Assembly (NCBI GenBank): GCA_037013495.1
Contig: CM072810.1
Location: forward strand, 35,617,843 to 35,681,842
Reading direction: 5' to 3'
Origin: Hippophae tibetana
Taxonomy: Eukaryota > Streptophyta > Magnoliopsida > Rosales > Elaeagnaceae
DNA: 64,000 nucleotides
Each line of letters starts with the position of its first letter. Position 1 is the first letter of the stretch. Position numbers and translations under genes: made by a program. The notes below the pieces were generated by a model. The model did no database searches and was not told the origin of the DNA. It was given only the letters and a program-made list of their open reading frames with translations. Shown piece by piece: positions 25,501-39,800 of the stretch.

Positions 25501-27859
25501 GTATTTCAATGAATTTATAGTTGTATTTCTTCCAAGCAACTTCAAACATTTTGGAGACCACTCATTTAGGCATTTGAGCAAAAAAAATAAATCTAGAACT
25601 ATGCAGCTGAACATAAATTTTGAACTCTATATCATGCAAGAGGATGAAACTTTGAACAAATTCTATACAGGTTTTTCAATCAATTTCAGCTACCCATACA
25701 ATTTGGATGGACCTATTTGAAAAAAAAAGTAGATTGAGAAAATTGTTGTTAGTCTACATTCTCATTTTCAAGAAAAAGATACCTTGCTTAAATCCATATA
25801 GAAGGCCTGTTAACTTACTGTTAAATGAATCAGTTGGGAAATTATTCGAACTACATCACTTGTTACCAAGATGATGGCAATCCATTGTCGTGCACGGATA
25901 GAGCATGACTTTATAGACATCAATTATAGTGGTACGAGCGAAGCTATTTTGACACAATTGTTAGAAATGATGAATCTAATACCAATGAAGAGAAAATAGC
26001 TATACTTTCCCATAGATTTACTAAATTTCTTAGAAAGAATAAACCCATTTTTAGGGATTTGCAAAAAAGGTAATCCGAGCTCTAAAATGATTATTTCAAT
26101 GAATTTATAGTTGTATTTCTTCCAAGATACTTCAAACATTTTGGAGACCACTCATATAGGCATTTGAGCAAAAAACTAAATCTAGAACTATGCAGCTGAA
26201 TAGAAATTTTGAACTCTATATCATGCAAGAGGATGAAACTTTGACCAAATTCTACGCAGGTTTTTCAATCATTATCAACTACCCGTACAATTTGGATGGA
26301 CCTATTTGGAAAAAAAAGTAGATTGAGAAAATTGTTGTTAGCCTACATTATCATTTCCAAGAAAAAGATACCTTGCTTAAATCCATATAGAAGGTATGTG
26401 AACTTACTATTAAATGAATCAGTTGGGAAATTATTCGAACTGCATTATTTGTTGCCAAGATGATAGCAATCCACTTTCGCGGATGGAAAGAGCTTGACTT
26501 TATAGACATCAAGTATAGTGGTACGAGCGAAGAAATTTCGACACAATTGTTAGAATTGATGAATCTAATACCAATGAAGAGAAAATATCTATACTTTCGC
26601 ATAGATTTACTAAATTTCTTAGAAAGAATAAACCCATTTTTAGGGATTTTCAAAAAAGGTAATCTGAGCTCTAAAATGATTATTTCAATGAATTTATAGT
26701 TGTATTTCTTCCAAGCTACTTCAAACATTTCGGAGACCACTCATATAGGCATTTGAGCAAAAAACTAAATCTAGAACTATGCAGCTGAACATAAATTTTG
26801 AACTCTATATCATGCAAGAGGATGAAACTTTGACCAAATTCTACGCAGGTTTTTCAATCATTATCAACTACCCGTACAATTTGGATGGACCTATTTGGAA
26901 AAAAAAGTAGATTGAGAAAATTGTTGTTAGCCTACATTATCATTTCCAAGAAAAAGATACCTTGCTTAAATCCATATAGAAGGCATGTGAACTTACTATT
27001 AAATGAATCAGTTGGGAAATTATTCGAACTGCATTTTTTATTGCCAAGATGATAGCAATCCAGTTTCGCGGATGGAAAGAGCTTGACTTTATAGACATCA
27101 AGTATAGTGGTACGAGCGAAGCAATTTTGACACAATTGTTAGAATTGATTAATCTAATACCAATGAAGAGAAAATATCTATACTTTCGCATAGATTTACT
27201 AAATTTCTTAGAAAGAATAAACCCATTTTTAGGGATTTTCAAAAAAGGTAATCTGAGCTCTAAAATGATTATTTCAATGAATTTATAGTTGTATTTCTTC
27301 CAAGCTACTTCAAACATTTCGGAGACCACTCATATAGGCATTTGAGCAAAAAACTAAATCTAGAACTATGCAGCTGAACATAAATTTTGAACTCTATATC
27401 ATGCATGAGGATGAAACTTTGAACAAATTCTACGCAGGTTTTTCAATCATTATCAACTACTCGTACAATTTGGATGGACCTATTTGAAAAAAAAAAGTAG
27501 ATTGAGAAAATTGTTGTTAGCCTACAATATCATTTTCGAGAAAAAGATACCTTGCTTAAATCCATATAGAAGGCCAGTTAACTTACTGTTAAATGAATCA
27601 GTTGGGAAATGATTCGAACTACATCACTTGTTACCAAGATGATGGCAATCCATTGTCGTGCACGGAAAGAGTTTGACTTTATAGACATCAAGTATAGTGG
27701 TACGAGCGAAGCTATTTTGACACAATTGTTAGAAATGATGAATCTAATACCAATGAAGAGAAAATAGCTATACTTTCCCATAGATTTACTAAATTTCTTA
27801 GAAGAAAAAACCCATTTTTAGGGATTTTCGAAAAAGGTAATCCGAGCTCTAAAATAAGT
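22558..27859 (+). repeat. 9-monomer higher-order repeat, copy 2 (5,302 bp)
   Basis: This is the direct tandem copy of the preceding block, in the same orientation, with anchors at 22655, 23244, 23833, 24422, 25011, 25601, 26190, 26779 and 27368. After the copy ends, the sequence changes from AAGATACTTC (copy 1 junction) to AAGCAACTTC at about 27890, which marks the end. The near-perfect identity means a very recent event, or an assembly duplication. It differs sharply from the divergence between ordinary neighbouring monomers. Confidence 0.93.
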
Positions 27860-30800
27860 ATTTCAATGAATTTATAGTTGTATTTCTTCCAAGCAACTTC
27901 AAACATTTTGGAGACCACTCATTTAGGCATTTGAGCAAAAAAAATAAATCTAGAACTATGCAGCTGAACATAAATTTTGAACTCTATATCATGCAAGAGG
28001 ATGAAACTTTGAACAAATTCTATACAGGTTTTTCAATCAATTTCAGCTACCCATACAATTTGGATAGACATATTTGGAAAAAAAAGTAGATTGAGAAAAT
28101 TGTTGCTAGTCTACATTCTCATTTTCAAGAAAAAGATACCTTGCTTAAATCCATATAGAAGGCCTGTTAACTTACTGTTAAATGAATCAGTTGGGAAATT
28201 ATTCGAACTGCATCACTTGTTACCAAGATGATGGCAATCCATTGTCATGCACGGATAGAGCATGACTTTATAGACATCAATTATAGTGGTACGAGCGAAG
28301 CTATTTTGACACAATTGTTAGAAATGATGAATCTAATACCAATGAAGAGAAAATATCTATACTCTCCCATAGATTTACTAAATTTCTTAGAAAGAATAAA
28401 CCCATTTTTAGGGATTTTCAAAAAAGGTAATCCGAGCTCTAAAATGATTATTTCAATGAATTTATAGTTGTATTTCTTCCAAGATACTTCAAACATTTTG
28501 GAGACCACTCATATAGGCATTTGAGCAAAAAACTAAATCTAGAACTATGCAGCTGAATAGAAATTTTGAACTCTATATCATGCAAGAGGATGAAACTTTG
28601 ACCAAATTCTACGCAGGTTTTTCAATCATTATCAACTACCCGTACAATTTGGATGGACCTATTTGGAAAAAAAAGTAGATTGAGAAAATTGTTGTTAGCC
28701 TACATTATCATTTCCAAGAAAAAGATACCTTGCTTAAATCCATATAGAAGGCATGTGAACTTACTATTAAATGAATCAGTTGGGAAATTATTCGAACTGC
28801 ATTTTTTATTGCCAAGATGATAGCAATCCAGTTTCGCGGATGGAAAGAGCTTGACTTTATAGACATCAAGTATACTGGTACGAGCGAAGCAATTTTGACA
28901 CAATTGTTAGAATTGATTAATCTAATACCAATGAAGCGAAAATATCTATACTTTCGCATAGATTTACTAACTTTCTTAGAAAGAATAAACCCATTTTTAG
29001 GGATTTTCAAAAAAGGTAATCCGACCTATAAAATGATTATTTCAATGAATTTATAGTTGTATTTCTTCCAAGCTACTTCAAACATTTCGGAGACCACTCA
29101 TATAGGCATTTGAGCAAAAAACTAAATCTAGAACTATGCAGCTGAACAGAAATTTTGAACTCTATATCAAGCAAGAGGATGAAACTTTGACCAAATTCTA
29201 CGCAGGTTTTTCAATCATTATCAACTACCCGTATAATTTGGATGGACATATTTGGAAAAAAAAGTAGATTGAGAAAATTGTTGTTAGCCTACAATATCAT
29301 TTTCGAGAAAAAGATACCTTGCTTAAATCCATATAGAAGGCCTCTTAACTTACTGTTAAATGAATCAGTTGGGAAATTATTCGAACTACATCACTTGTTA
29401 CCAAGATGATGGCAATCCATTGTCGTGCACGGAAAGAGCTTGACTTTATAGACATCAAGTATAGTGGTACGAGCAAAGCTATTTTGACACAATTGTTAGA
29501 AATGATGAATCTAATACCAATGAAGAGAAAATAGCTATACTTTCCCATAGATTTACTAAATTTCTTAGAAGAAAAAACCCATTTGGAAGGATTTTCGAAA
29601 AAGGTAATCCGAGCTCTAAAATAAGTATTTCAACGAATTTATAATTGTATTTCTTCCAAGCAACTTCAAACATTTTGGAGACCACTCATATAGGCATTTG
29701 AGCAAAAAAAATAAATCTAGAACAATGCAGCTGAACATAAATTTTGAACTCTATATCATGCAAGAGGATGAAACTTTGAACAAATTCTATGCAGGTTTTT
29801 CAATCAATTTCAGCTACGCATACAATTTGGATGGACATATTTGGAAAAAAAAGTAGATTGAGAAAATTGTTGTTAGTCTACATTATCATTTTCAAGAAAA
29901 AGATACCTTGCTTAAATCCATATAGAAGGCCTGTTAACTTACTGATAAATGAATTAGTTGGGAAATTATTCGAACTGCATCACTTGTTACCAAGATGACG
30001 GCAATCCATTGTCGTGCACGGATAGAGCATGACTTTATAGACATCAAGTATAGTGGTACGAGCGAAGCTATTTTGACACAATTGTTAGAAATGATGAATC
30101 TAATACCAATGAAGAGAAAATATCTATACTCTCCCATAGATTTACTAAATTTCTTAGAAAGAATAAACCCATTTTTAGGGATTTTCAAAAAAGGTAATCC
30201 GAGCTCTAAAATGATTATTTCAATGAATTTATAGTTGTATTTCTTCCAAGATACTTCAAACATTTTGGAGACCACTCATATAGGCATTTGAGCAAAAAAC
30301 TAAATCTAGAACTATGCAGCTGAATAGAAATTTTGAACTCTATATCATGCAAGAGGATGAAACTTTGACCAATTTCTACGCAGGTTTTTCAATCATTATC
30401 AACTACCCGTACAATTTGGATGGACTTATTTGGAAAAAAAAGTAGATTGAGAAAATTGTTGTTAGCCTACATTATCATTTCCAAGAAAAAGATACCTTGC
30501 TTAAATCCATATAGAAGGCATGTGAACTTACTATTAAATGAATCAGTTGGGAAATTATTCGAACTGCATTATTTGTTGCCAAGATGATAGCAATCCACTT
30601 TCGCGGATGGAAAGAGCTTGACTTTATAGACATCAAGTATAGTGGTACGAGCGAAGCAATTTCGACACAATTGTTAGAATTGATGAATCTAATATTAATG
30701 AAGAGAAAATATCTATACTTTCGCATAGATTTACTAAATTTCTTAGAAAGAATAAACCCATTTTTAGGGATTTTCAAACAAGGTAATCTGAGCTCTAAAA

Positions 30801-32080
30801 TGATTATTTCAATGAATTTATAGTTGTATTTCTTCCAAGCTACTTCAAACATTTCGGAGACCACTCATATAGGCATTTGAGCAAAAAACTAAATCTAGAA
30901 CTATGTAGCTGAACATAAATTTTGAACTCTATATCATGCATGAGGATGAAACTTTGAACAAATTCTACGCAGGTTTTTCAATCATTATCAACTACTCGTA
31001 CAATTTGGATGGACCTATTTGAAAAAAAAAGTAGATTGAGAAAATTGTTGTTAGCCTACAATATCATTTTCGAGAAAAAGATACCTTGCTTAAATCCATA
31101 TAGAAGGCCAGTTAACTTACTGTTAAATGAATCAGTTGGGAAATTATTCGAACTACATCACTTGTTACCAAGATGATGGCAATCCATTGTCGTGCACGGA
31201 AAGAGTTTGACTTTATAGACATCAAGTATAGTGGTACGAGCGAAGCTATTTTGACACAATTGTTAGAAATGATGAATCTAATACCAATGAAGAGAAAATA
31301 GCTATACTTTCCCATAGATTTACTAAATTTCTTAGAATAAAAAACCCATTTTTAGGGATTTTCGAAAAAGGTAATCCGAGCTCTAAAATAAGTATTTCAA
31401 TGAATTTATAGTTGTATTTCTTCCAAGCAACTTCAAACATTTTGGAGACCACTCATATAGGCATTTGAGCAAAAAAAATAAATCTAGAACTATGCAGCTG
31501 AACATAAATTTTGAACTCTATATCATGCAAGAGGATGAAACTTTGAACAAATTCTATACAGGTTTTTCAATCAATTTCAGCTACCCATACAATTTGGATA
31601 GACATATTTGGAAAAAAAAGTAGATTGAGAAAATTGTTGCTAGTCTACATTATCATTTTCAAGAAAAAGATACCTTGCTTAAATCCATATAGAAGGCCTG
31701 TTAACTTACTGTTAAATGAATCAGTTGGGAAATTATTCGAACTGCATCACTTGTTACCAAGATGATGGCAATCCATTGTCGTGCACGGATAGAGCATGAC
31801 TTTATAGACATCAATTATAGTGGTACGAGCGAAGCTATTTTGACACAATTGTTAGAAATGATGAATCTAATACCAATGAAGAGAAAATATCTATACTCTC
31901 CCATAGATTTACTAAATTTCTTAGAAAGAATAAACCCATTTTTAGGGATTTTCAAAAAAGGTAATCCGAGCTCTAAAATGATTATTTCAATGAATTTATA
32001 GTTGTATTTCTTCCAAGCAACTTCAAACATTTCGGAGACCACTCATATAGGCATTTGAGCAAAAAACTAAATCTAGAACT
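27860..32080 (+). repeat. Mosaic block echoing two other parts of the array
   Basis: Anchors are at 27958, 28547, 29136, 29725, 30314, 30903 and 31492. The part from about 29370 resembles 14640-17270 at an offset of 14,728 bp. In addition, monomers at 27368 and 27958 resemble those at 30903 and 31492 (offset about 3,535 bp, six monomers), sharing TTGGATAGACAT and TTGCTAGTCTAC. The monomer at 28547 carries CCGACCTATAAAATG and so lacks the usual GAGCTC site. Overlapping echoes with different periods show repeated unequal exchanges rather than one clean higher-order unit. Confidence 0.75.
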
Positions 32081-35000
32081 ATGCAGCTGAACAGAAATTT
32101 TGAACTCTATATCATGCAAGAGGATGAAACTTTGACCAAATTCTACGCAGGTTTTTCAATCATTATCAACTACCCGTACAATTTGGATGGACATATTTGG
32201 AAAAAAAAGTAGATTGAGAAAATTGTTGTTAGCCTACAATATCATTTTCGAGAAAAAGATACCTTGCTTAAATCCATATAGAAGGCCTCTTAACTTACTG
32301 TTAAATGAATCAGTTGGGAAATTATTCGAACTGCATCACTTGTTACCAAGATCATGGCAATCCATTGTCGTGCACGGAAAGAGCTTGAATTTATAGACAT
32401 CAAGTATAGTGGTACGAGCAAAGCTATTTTGACACAATTGTTAGAAATGATGAATCTAATACCAATGAAGAGAAAATAGCTATACTTTCCAATAGATTTA
32501 CTAAATCTCTTAGAAGAAAAAACCCATTTTTAGGGATTGTCGAAAAAGGTAATCCGAGCTCTAAAATAAGTATTTCAATGAATTTACAATTGTATTTCTT
32601 CCAAGCAACTTCAAACATTTTGGAGACCACTCATATAGGCATTTGAGCAAAAAAAAATAAATCTAGAACTATGCAGTTGAACATAAATTTTGAACTCTAT
32701 ATCATGCAAGAGGATGAGACTTTGAACAAATTCTATGCAGGTTTTTCAATCAATTTCAGCTACCCGTACAATTTGGATGGACATATTTGGAAAAAAAAAG
32801 TAGATTGAGAAAATTGTTGTTAGTCTACATTATCATTTTCAAGAAAAAGATAACTTGCTTAAATCCATATAGAAGGCCTGTTAACTTACTGATAAATGAA
32901 TCAGTTGGGAAATTATTCGAACTGCATTTTTTGTTGCCAAGATGATAGCAATCCAGTTTCGCGGATGGAAAGAGCTTGACTTTATAGACATAAAGTATAG
33001 TGGTACGAGCGAAGCAATTTTGACACAATTGTTAGAATTGATGAATCTAATACCAATGAAGCGAAAATATCTATACTTTCGCATAGATTTACTAACTTTC
33101 TTAGAAAGAATAAACCCATTTTTAGGGATTTTCAAAAAAGGTAATCCGAGCTATAAAATGATTATTTAAATGAATTTATAGTTGTATTTCTTCCAAGCTA
33201 CTTCAAACATTTCGGAGACCACTCATATAGGCATTTGAGCAAAAAACTAAATCTAGAACTATGTAGCTGAACAGAAATTTTGAACTCTATATCAAGCAAG
33301 AGGATGAAACTTTGACCAAATTCTACGCAGGTTTTTCAATCATTATCAACTACCCGTATAATTTGGATGGACATATTTGGAAAAAAAAGTAGATTGAGAA
33401 AATTGTTGTTAGCCTACAATATCATTTTCGAGAAAAAGATACCTTGCTTAAATCCATATAGAAGGCCTCTTAACTTACTGTTAAATGAATCAGTTGGGAA
33501 ATTATTCGAACTGCATCACTTGTTACCAAGATCATGGCAATCCATTGTCGTGCACGGAAAGAGCTTGAATTTATAGACATCAAGTATAGTGGTACGAGCA
33601 AAGCTATTTTGACACAATTGTTAGAAATGATGAATCTAATACCAATGAAGAGAAAATAGCTATACTTTCCAATAGATTTACTAAATCTCTTAGAAGAAAA
33701 AACCCATTTTTAGGGATTGTCGAAAAAGGTAATCCGAGCTCTAAAATAAGTATTTCAATGAATTTACAATTGTATTTCTTCCAAGCAACTTCAAACATTT
33801 TGGAGACCACTCATATAGGCATTTGAGCAAAAAAAATAAATCTAGAACTATGCAGCTGAACATAAATTTTGAACTCTATATCATGCAAGAGGATGAGACT
33901 TTGAACAAATTCTATGCAGGTTTTTCAATCAATTTCAGCTACCCGTACAATTTGGATGGACATATTTGGAAAAAAAAAAGTAGATTGAGAAAATTGTTGT
34001 TAGTCTACATTATCATTTTCAAGAAAAAGATAACTTGCTTAAATCCATATAGAAGGCCTGTTAACTTACTGATAAATGAATCAGTTGGGAAATTATTCGA
34101 ACTGCATTTTTTGTTGCCAAGATGATAGCAATCCAGTTTCGCGGATGGAAAGAGCTTGACTTTATAGACAGAAAGTATAGTGGTACGAGCGAAGCAATTT
34201 TGACACAATTGTTAGAATTGATGAATCTAATACCAATGAAGCGAAAATATCTATACTCTGCCAGAGATTTACTAAATTTCTTAGAAAGAATAAACCCATT
34301 TTTAGGGATTTTAAAAAAGGGTAATCCAAGCTCTAAAATGATTATTTCAATGAATTTATAGTTGTATTTCTTCCAAGCTACTTCAAACATTTCGGAGACC
34401 ACTCATATAGGCATTTGAGCAAAAAACTAAATCTAGAACTATGCAGCTGAACAGAAATATTGAACTCTATATCAAGCAAGAGGATGAAACTTTGACCAAA
34501 TTCTACGCAGGTTTTTCAATCATTATCAACTACCCGTACAATTTGGATGGACATATTTGGAAAAAAAAAGTAGATTGAGAAAATTGTTGTTAGCCTATAT
34601 TATCATTTCCAAGAAAAAGATACCTTGCTTAAATCCATATAGAAGGCATGTGAACTTACTATTAAATGAATCAGTTGGGAAATTATTCGAACTGCATTTT
34701 TTGTTGCCAAGATGATAGCAATCCAGTTTCGCGGAGGGAAAGAGCTTGACTTTATATACATCAAGTATAGTGGTACGAGCGAAGCAATTTTGACGCAATT
34801 GTTAGAATTGATGAATCTAATACCAATGAAGCGAAAATATCTATACTTTCGCATAGATTTACTAACTTTCTTAGAAAGAATAAACCCATTTTTAGGGATT
34901 TTCAAAAAAGGTAATCCGAGCTCTAAAATAATTATTTCAATGAATTTATAGTTGTATTTCTTCCAAGCAACTTCAAACATTTCGGAGACCACTCATATAG

Positions 35001-36799
35001 GCATTTGAGCAAAAAACTAAATCTAGAACTATGCAGCTGAACAGAAATTTTGAACTCTATATCATGCAAGAGGATGAAACTTTGACCAAATTCTACGTAG
35101 GTTTTTCAATCATTATCAACTACCCGTACAATTTGGATGGACATATTTGGAAAAAAAAGTAGATTGAGAAAATTGTTGTTAGCCTACAATATCATTTTCG
35201 AGAAAAAGATACCTTGCTTAAATCCATATAGAAGGCCTCTTAACTTACTGTTAAATGAATCAGTTGGGAAATTATTCGAACTGCATCACTTGTTACCAAG
35301 ATCATGGCATTCCATTGTCGTGCACGGAAAGAGCTTGAATTTATAGACATCAAGTATAGTGGTACGAGCAAAGCTATTTTGACACAATTGTTAGAAATGA
35401 TGAATCTAATACCAATGAAGAGAAAATAGCTATACTTTCCAATAGATTTACTAAATCTCTTAGAAGAAAAAACCCATTTTTAGGGATTGTCGAAAAAGGT
35501 AATCCGAGCTCTAAAATAAGTATTTCAATGAATTTAAAATTGTATTTCTTCCAAGCAACTTCAAACATTTTGGAGACCACTCATATAGGCATTTGAGCAA
35601 AAAAAAATAAATCTAGAACTATGCAGTTGAACATAAATTTTGAACTCTATATCATGCAAGAGGATAAGACTTTGAACAAATTCTATGCAGGTTCTTCAAT
35701 CAATTTCAGCTACCCGTACAATTTGGATGGACATATTTGGAAAAAAAAAGTAGATTGAGAAAATTGTTGTTAGTCTACATTATCATTTTCAAGAAAAAGA
35801 TAACTTGCTTAAATCCATATAGAAGGCCTGTTAACTTACTGATAAATGAATCAGTTGGGAAATTATTCGAACTGCATTTTTTGTTGCCAAGATGATAGCA
35901 ATCCAGTTTCGCGGATGGAAAGAGCTTGACTTTATAGACATAAAGTATAGTGGTAGGAGCGAAGCAATTTTGACACAATTGTTAGAATTGATGAATCTAA
36001 TACCAATGAAGCGAAAATATCTATACTTTCGCATAGATTTACTAACTTTCTTAGAAAGAATAAACCCATTTTTAGGGATTTTCAAAAAAGGTAATCCGAG
36101 CTATAAAATGATTATTTAAATGAATTTATAGTTATATTTCTTCCAAGCTACTTCAAACATTTCGGAGACCACTCACATAGGCATTTGAGCAAAAAACTAA
36201 ATCTAGAACTATGTAGCTGAACAGAAATTTTGAACTCTATATCAAGCAAGAGGATGAAACTTTGACCAAATTCTACGCAGGTTTTTCAATCATTATCAAC
36301 TACCCGTATAATTTGGATGGACATATTTGGAAAAAAAAGTAGATTGAGAAAATTGTTGTTAGCCTACAATATCATTTTCGAGAAAAAGATACCTTGCTTA
36401 AATCCATATAGAAGGCCTCTTAACTTACTGTTAAATGAATCAGTTGGGAAATTATTCGAACTGCATCACTTGTTACCAAGATCATGGCAATCCATTGTCG
36501 TGCACGGAAAGAGCTTGAATTTATAGACATCAAGTATAGTGGTACGAGCAAAGCTATTTTGACACAATTGTTAGAAATGATGAATCTAATACCAATGAAG
36601 AGAAAATAGCTATACTTTCCAATAGATTTACTAAATCTCTTAGAAGAAAAAACCCATTTTTAGGGATTGTCGAAAAAGGTAATCCGAGCTCTAAAATAAG
36701 TATTTCAATGAATTTACAATTGTATTTCTTCCAAGCAACTTCAAACATTTTGGAGACCACTCATATAGGCATTTGAGCAAAATAAATAAATCTAGAACT
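32081..36799 (+). repeat. Three-monomer block present twice, 2,950 bp apart
   Basis: Monomers at 32081, 32671 and 33261 recur at 35031, 35621 and 36211, all offset 2,950 bp, separated by the two monomers at 33850 and 34441. Inside the block a dimer is also visible: 32081 is close to 33261, and 32671 is close to 33850 (offset about 1,180 bp). Shared private variants include AAGATCATGGCA, GAGCTTGAATTTATAG, CCAATAGATTTACTAAATC and GGGATTGTCG. A few substitutions separate the copies (for example GGCAATCC versus GGCATTCC near 35309), so this event is older than the 5,302-bp duplication. Confidence 0.86.
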
Positions 36800-36822
36800 A
36801 TGCAGCTGAACATAAATTTTGA

Positions 36823-39800
36823 ACTCTATATCATGCATGAGGATGAAACTTTGAACAAATTCTACGCAGGTTTTTCAATCATTATCAACTACTCGTACAA
36901 TTTGGATGGACCTATTTGAAAAAAAAAGTAGATTGAGAAAATTGTTTTAGCCTAAAATATCATTTTCAAGAAAAAGATACCTTGCTTAAATCCATATAGA
37001 AGGCCTGTTAACTTACTGGTAAATGAATCAGTTGGGAAATTATTCGAACTGCATCACTTGTTACCAAGATGATGGCAATCCATTGTCGTGCACGGAAAGA
37101 GCTTGACTTTATAGACATCAAGTATAGTGGTACGAGCGAAGCTATTTCGACACAATTGTTAGAAATGATTAATCTAATACCAATGAAGAGAAAATAGCTA
37201 TACTTTCCCATAGATTTACTAAATTTCTTAGAAAGAATAAACCCATTTTTAGGGATTTTCGAAAAAGTTAATCCGAGCTCTAAAATAAGTATTTCAATGA
37301 ATTTATAGTTGTATTTCTTCCAAGCAACTTTCAAACATTTTGGAGACCACTCATATAGGCATTTGAGCAAAAAAATAAATCTAGAACTATGCAGCTGAAC
37401 AGAAATTTTGAACTCTATATGATGCATGAGGATGAAACTTTGAACAAATTCTACGCAGGTTTTTCAATCATTATCAACTACTCGTACAATTTGGATGGAC
37501 CTATTTGAAAAAAAAGTAGATTGAGAAAATTGTTGTTAGCCTACAATATCATTTTCAATAAAAAGATACCTTGCTTAAATCCATATAGAAGGTCTGTTAA
37601 CTTACTGTTAAATGAATCAGTTGGGAAATTATTCGAACTGCATCACTTGTTACCAAGATTATGGCAATCCATTGTCGTGCACGGAAAGAGCTAGACTTTA
37701 TAGACATCAAGTATAGTGGTACGAGCGAAGCTATTTTGACACAATTGTTAGAAATGATTAATCTAATACCAATGAAGAGAAAATAACTATACTTTCCCAT
37801 AGATTTACTAAATTTCTAAGAAAGAATAAACCCATTTTTAGGGATTTTCGAAAAAGGTAATCCGAGCTATAAAATAAGTATTTCAATGAATTTATAGTTG
37901 AATTTCTTCCAAGCAACTTCAAACATTTTGGAGACCACTCATATAGGCGTTTGAGCAAAAAAATAAATCTAGAACTATGCAGCTGAACATAAATTTTGAA
38001 CTCTATATCATGCAAGAGGATGAAACTTTGAACAAATTCAATGGAGGTTTTTCAATCAATTTCAACTACCCGTACAATTTGCATGGACATATTTGGAAAA
38101 AAAAGTAGATTGAGAAAATTGTTGTTGGCCTACATTATCATTTTCAAGAAAAAGATACCTTGCTTAAATTCATATAGAAGGCATGTGAACTTACTGTTAA
38201 ATGAATCAGTTGGGAAATTATTTGAACTGCATTACTTGTTGCCAAGATGATAGCAATCCACTTTCGTGGATGGAAAGAGCTTGAATTTATAGAGATCAAG
38301 TATAGCGGTACGAGCGAAGCAATTTTGACACAATTGTTAGAATTGATGGATCTAATACTAATGAAGAGAAAATATCTATACTTTCCCATAGATTTACTAA
38401 ATTTCTTAGAAAGAATAAACCCGTTTTTAGGGATTTAAAAAAGAGGTAATCCGAGCTCTAAAATGATTATTTCATTGAATTTATAGTTGTATTTCTTCCA
38501 AGCAACTTCAAACATTTTGGAGACCACTCATATAGGCATTTGAGCAAAAAACTAAATCTAGAACTATGCAGCTGAACATAAATTTGGAACTCTATATCAT
38601 GCATGAGGATGAAACTTTGAACAAATTCTACGCAGGTTTTTCAATCATTATCAACTACTCGTACAATTTGGATGGACCTATTTGAAAAAAAAAGTAGATT
38701 GAGAAAATTGTTTTAGCCTACAATATCATTTTCAAGAAAAAGATACCTTGCTTAAATCCATATAGAAGGCCTGTTAACTTACTGGTAAATGAATCAGTTG
38801 GGAAATTATTCGAACTGCATCACTTGTTACCAAGATGATGGCAATCCATTGTCGTGCACGGAAAGAGCTTGACTTTATAGACATCAAGTATAGTGGTACG
38901 AGCGAAGCTATTTCGACACAATTGTTAGAAATGATTAATCTAATACCAATGAAGAGAAAATAGCTATACTTTCCCATAGATTTACTAAATTTCTTAGAAA
39001 GAATAAACCCATTTTTAGGGATTTTCGAAAAAGTTAATCCGAGCTCTAAAATAAGTATTTCAATGAATTTATAGTTGTATTTCTTCCAAGCAACTTTCAA
39101 ACATTTTGGAGACCACTCATATAGGCATTTGAGCAAAAAAATAAATCTAGAACTATGCAGCTGAACAGAAATTTTGAACTCTATATGATGCATGAGGATG
39201 AAACTTTGAACAAATTCTACGCAGGTTTTTCAATCATTATCAACTACTCGTACAATTTGGATGGACCTATTTGAAAAAAAAGTAGATTGAGAAAATTGTT
39301 GTTAGCCTACAATATCATTTTCAATAAAAAGATACCTTGCTTAAATCCATATAGAAGGTCTGTTAACTTACTGTTAAATGAATCAGTTGGGAAATTATTC
39401 GAACTGCATCACTTGTTACCAAGATTATGGCAATCCATTGTCGTGCACGGAAAGAGCTAGACTTTATAGACATCAAGTATAGTGGTACGAGCGAAGCTAT
39501 TTTGACACAATTGTTAGAAATGATTAATCTAATACCAATGAAGAGAAAATAACTATACTTTCCCATAGATTTACTAAATTTCTAAGAAAGAATAAACCCA
39601 TTTTTAGGGATTTTCGAAAAAGGTAATCCGAGCTATAAAATAAGTATTTCAATGAATTTATAGTTGAATTTCTTCCAAGCAACTTCAAACATTTTGGAGA
39701 CCACTCATATAGGCGTTTGAGCAAAAAAATAAATCTAGAACTATGCAGCTGAACATAAATTTTGAACTCTATATCATGCAAGAGGATGAAACTTTGAACA

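Noticed and set aside
32187-32396. LPRSWQSIVVHGKSLNL read as the conserved SLP box of a gag domain
   Set aside because: It superficially fits a leucine-proline-lysine-serine-tryptophan box, but the frame containing FELYIMQEDET gives a better continuous match with correct spacing, placing the box at the earlier EKIVVSL. Both cannot hold.
37008-37427. Longest open frame in the window, 139 codons on the - strand
   Set aside because: It is the usual antisense frame extended by an extra T in CAACTTTCAAAC, and it is copied unchanged at 38774-39193 by the trimer duplication. It is a frameshift product, not a gene.
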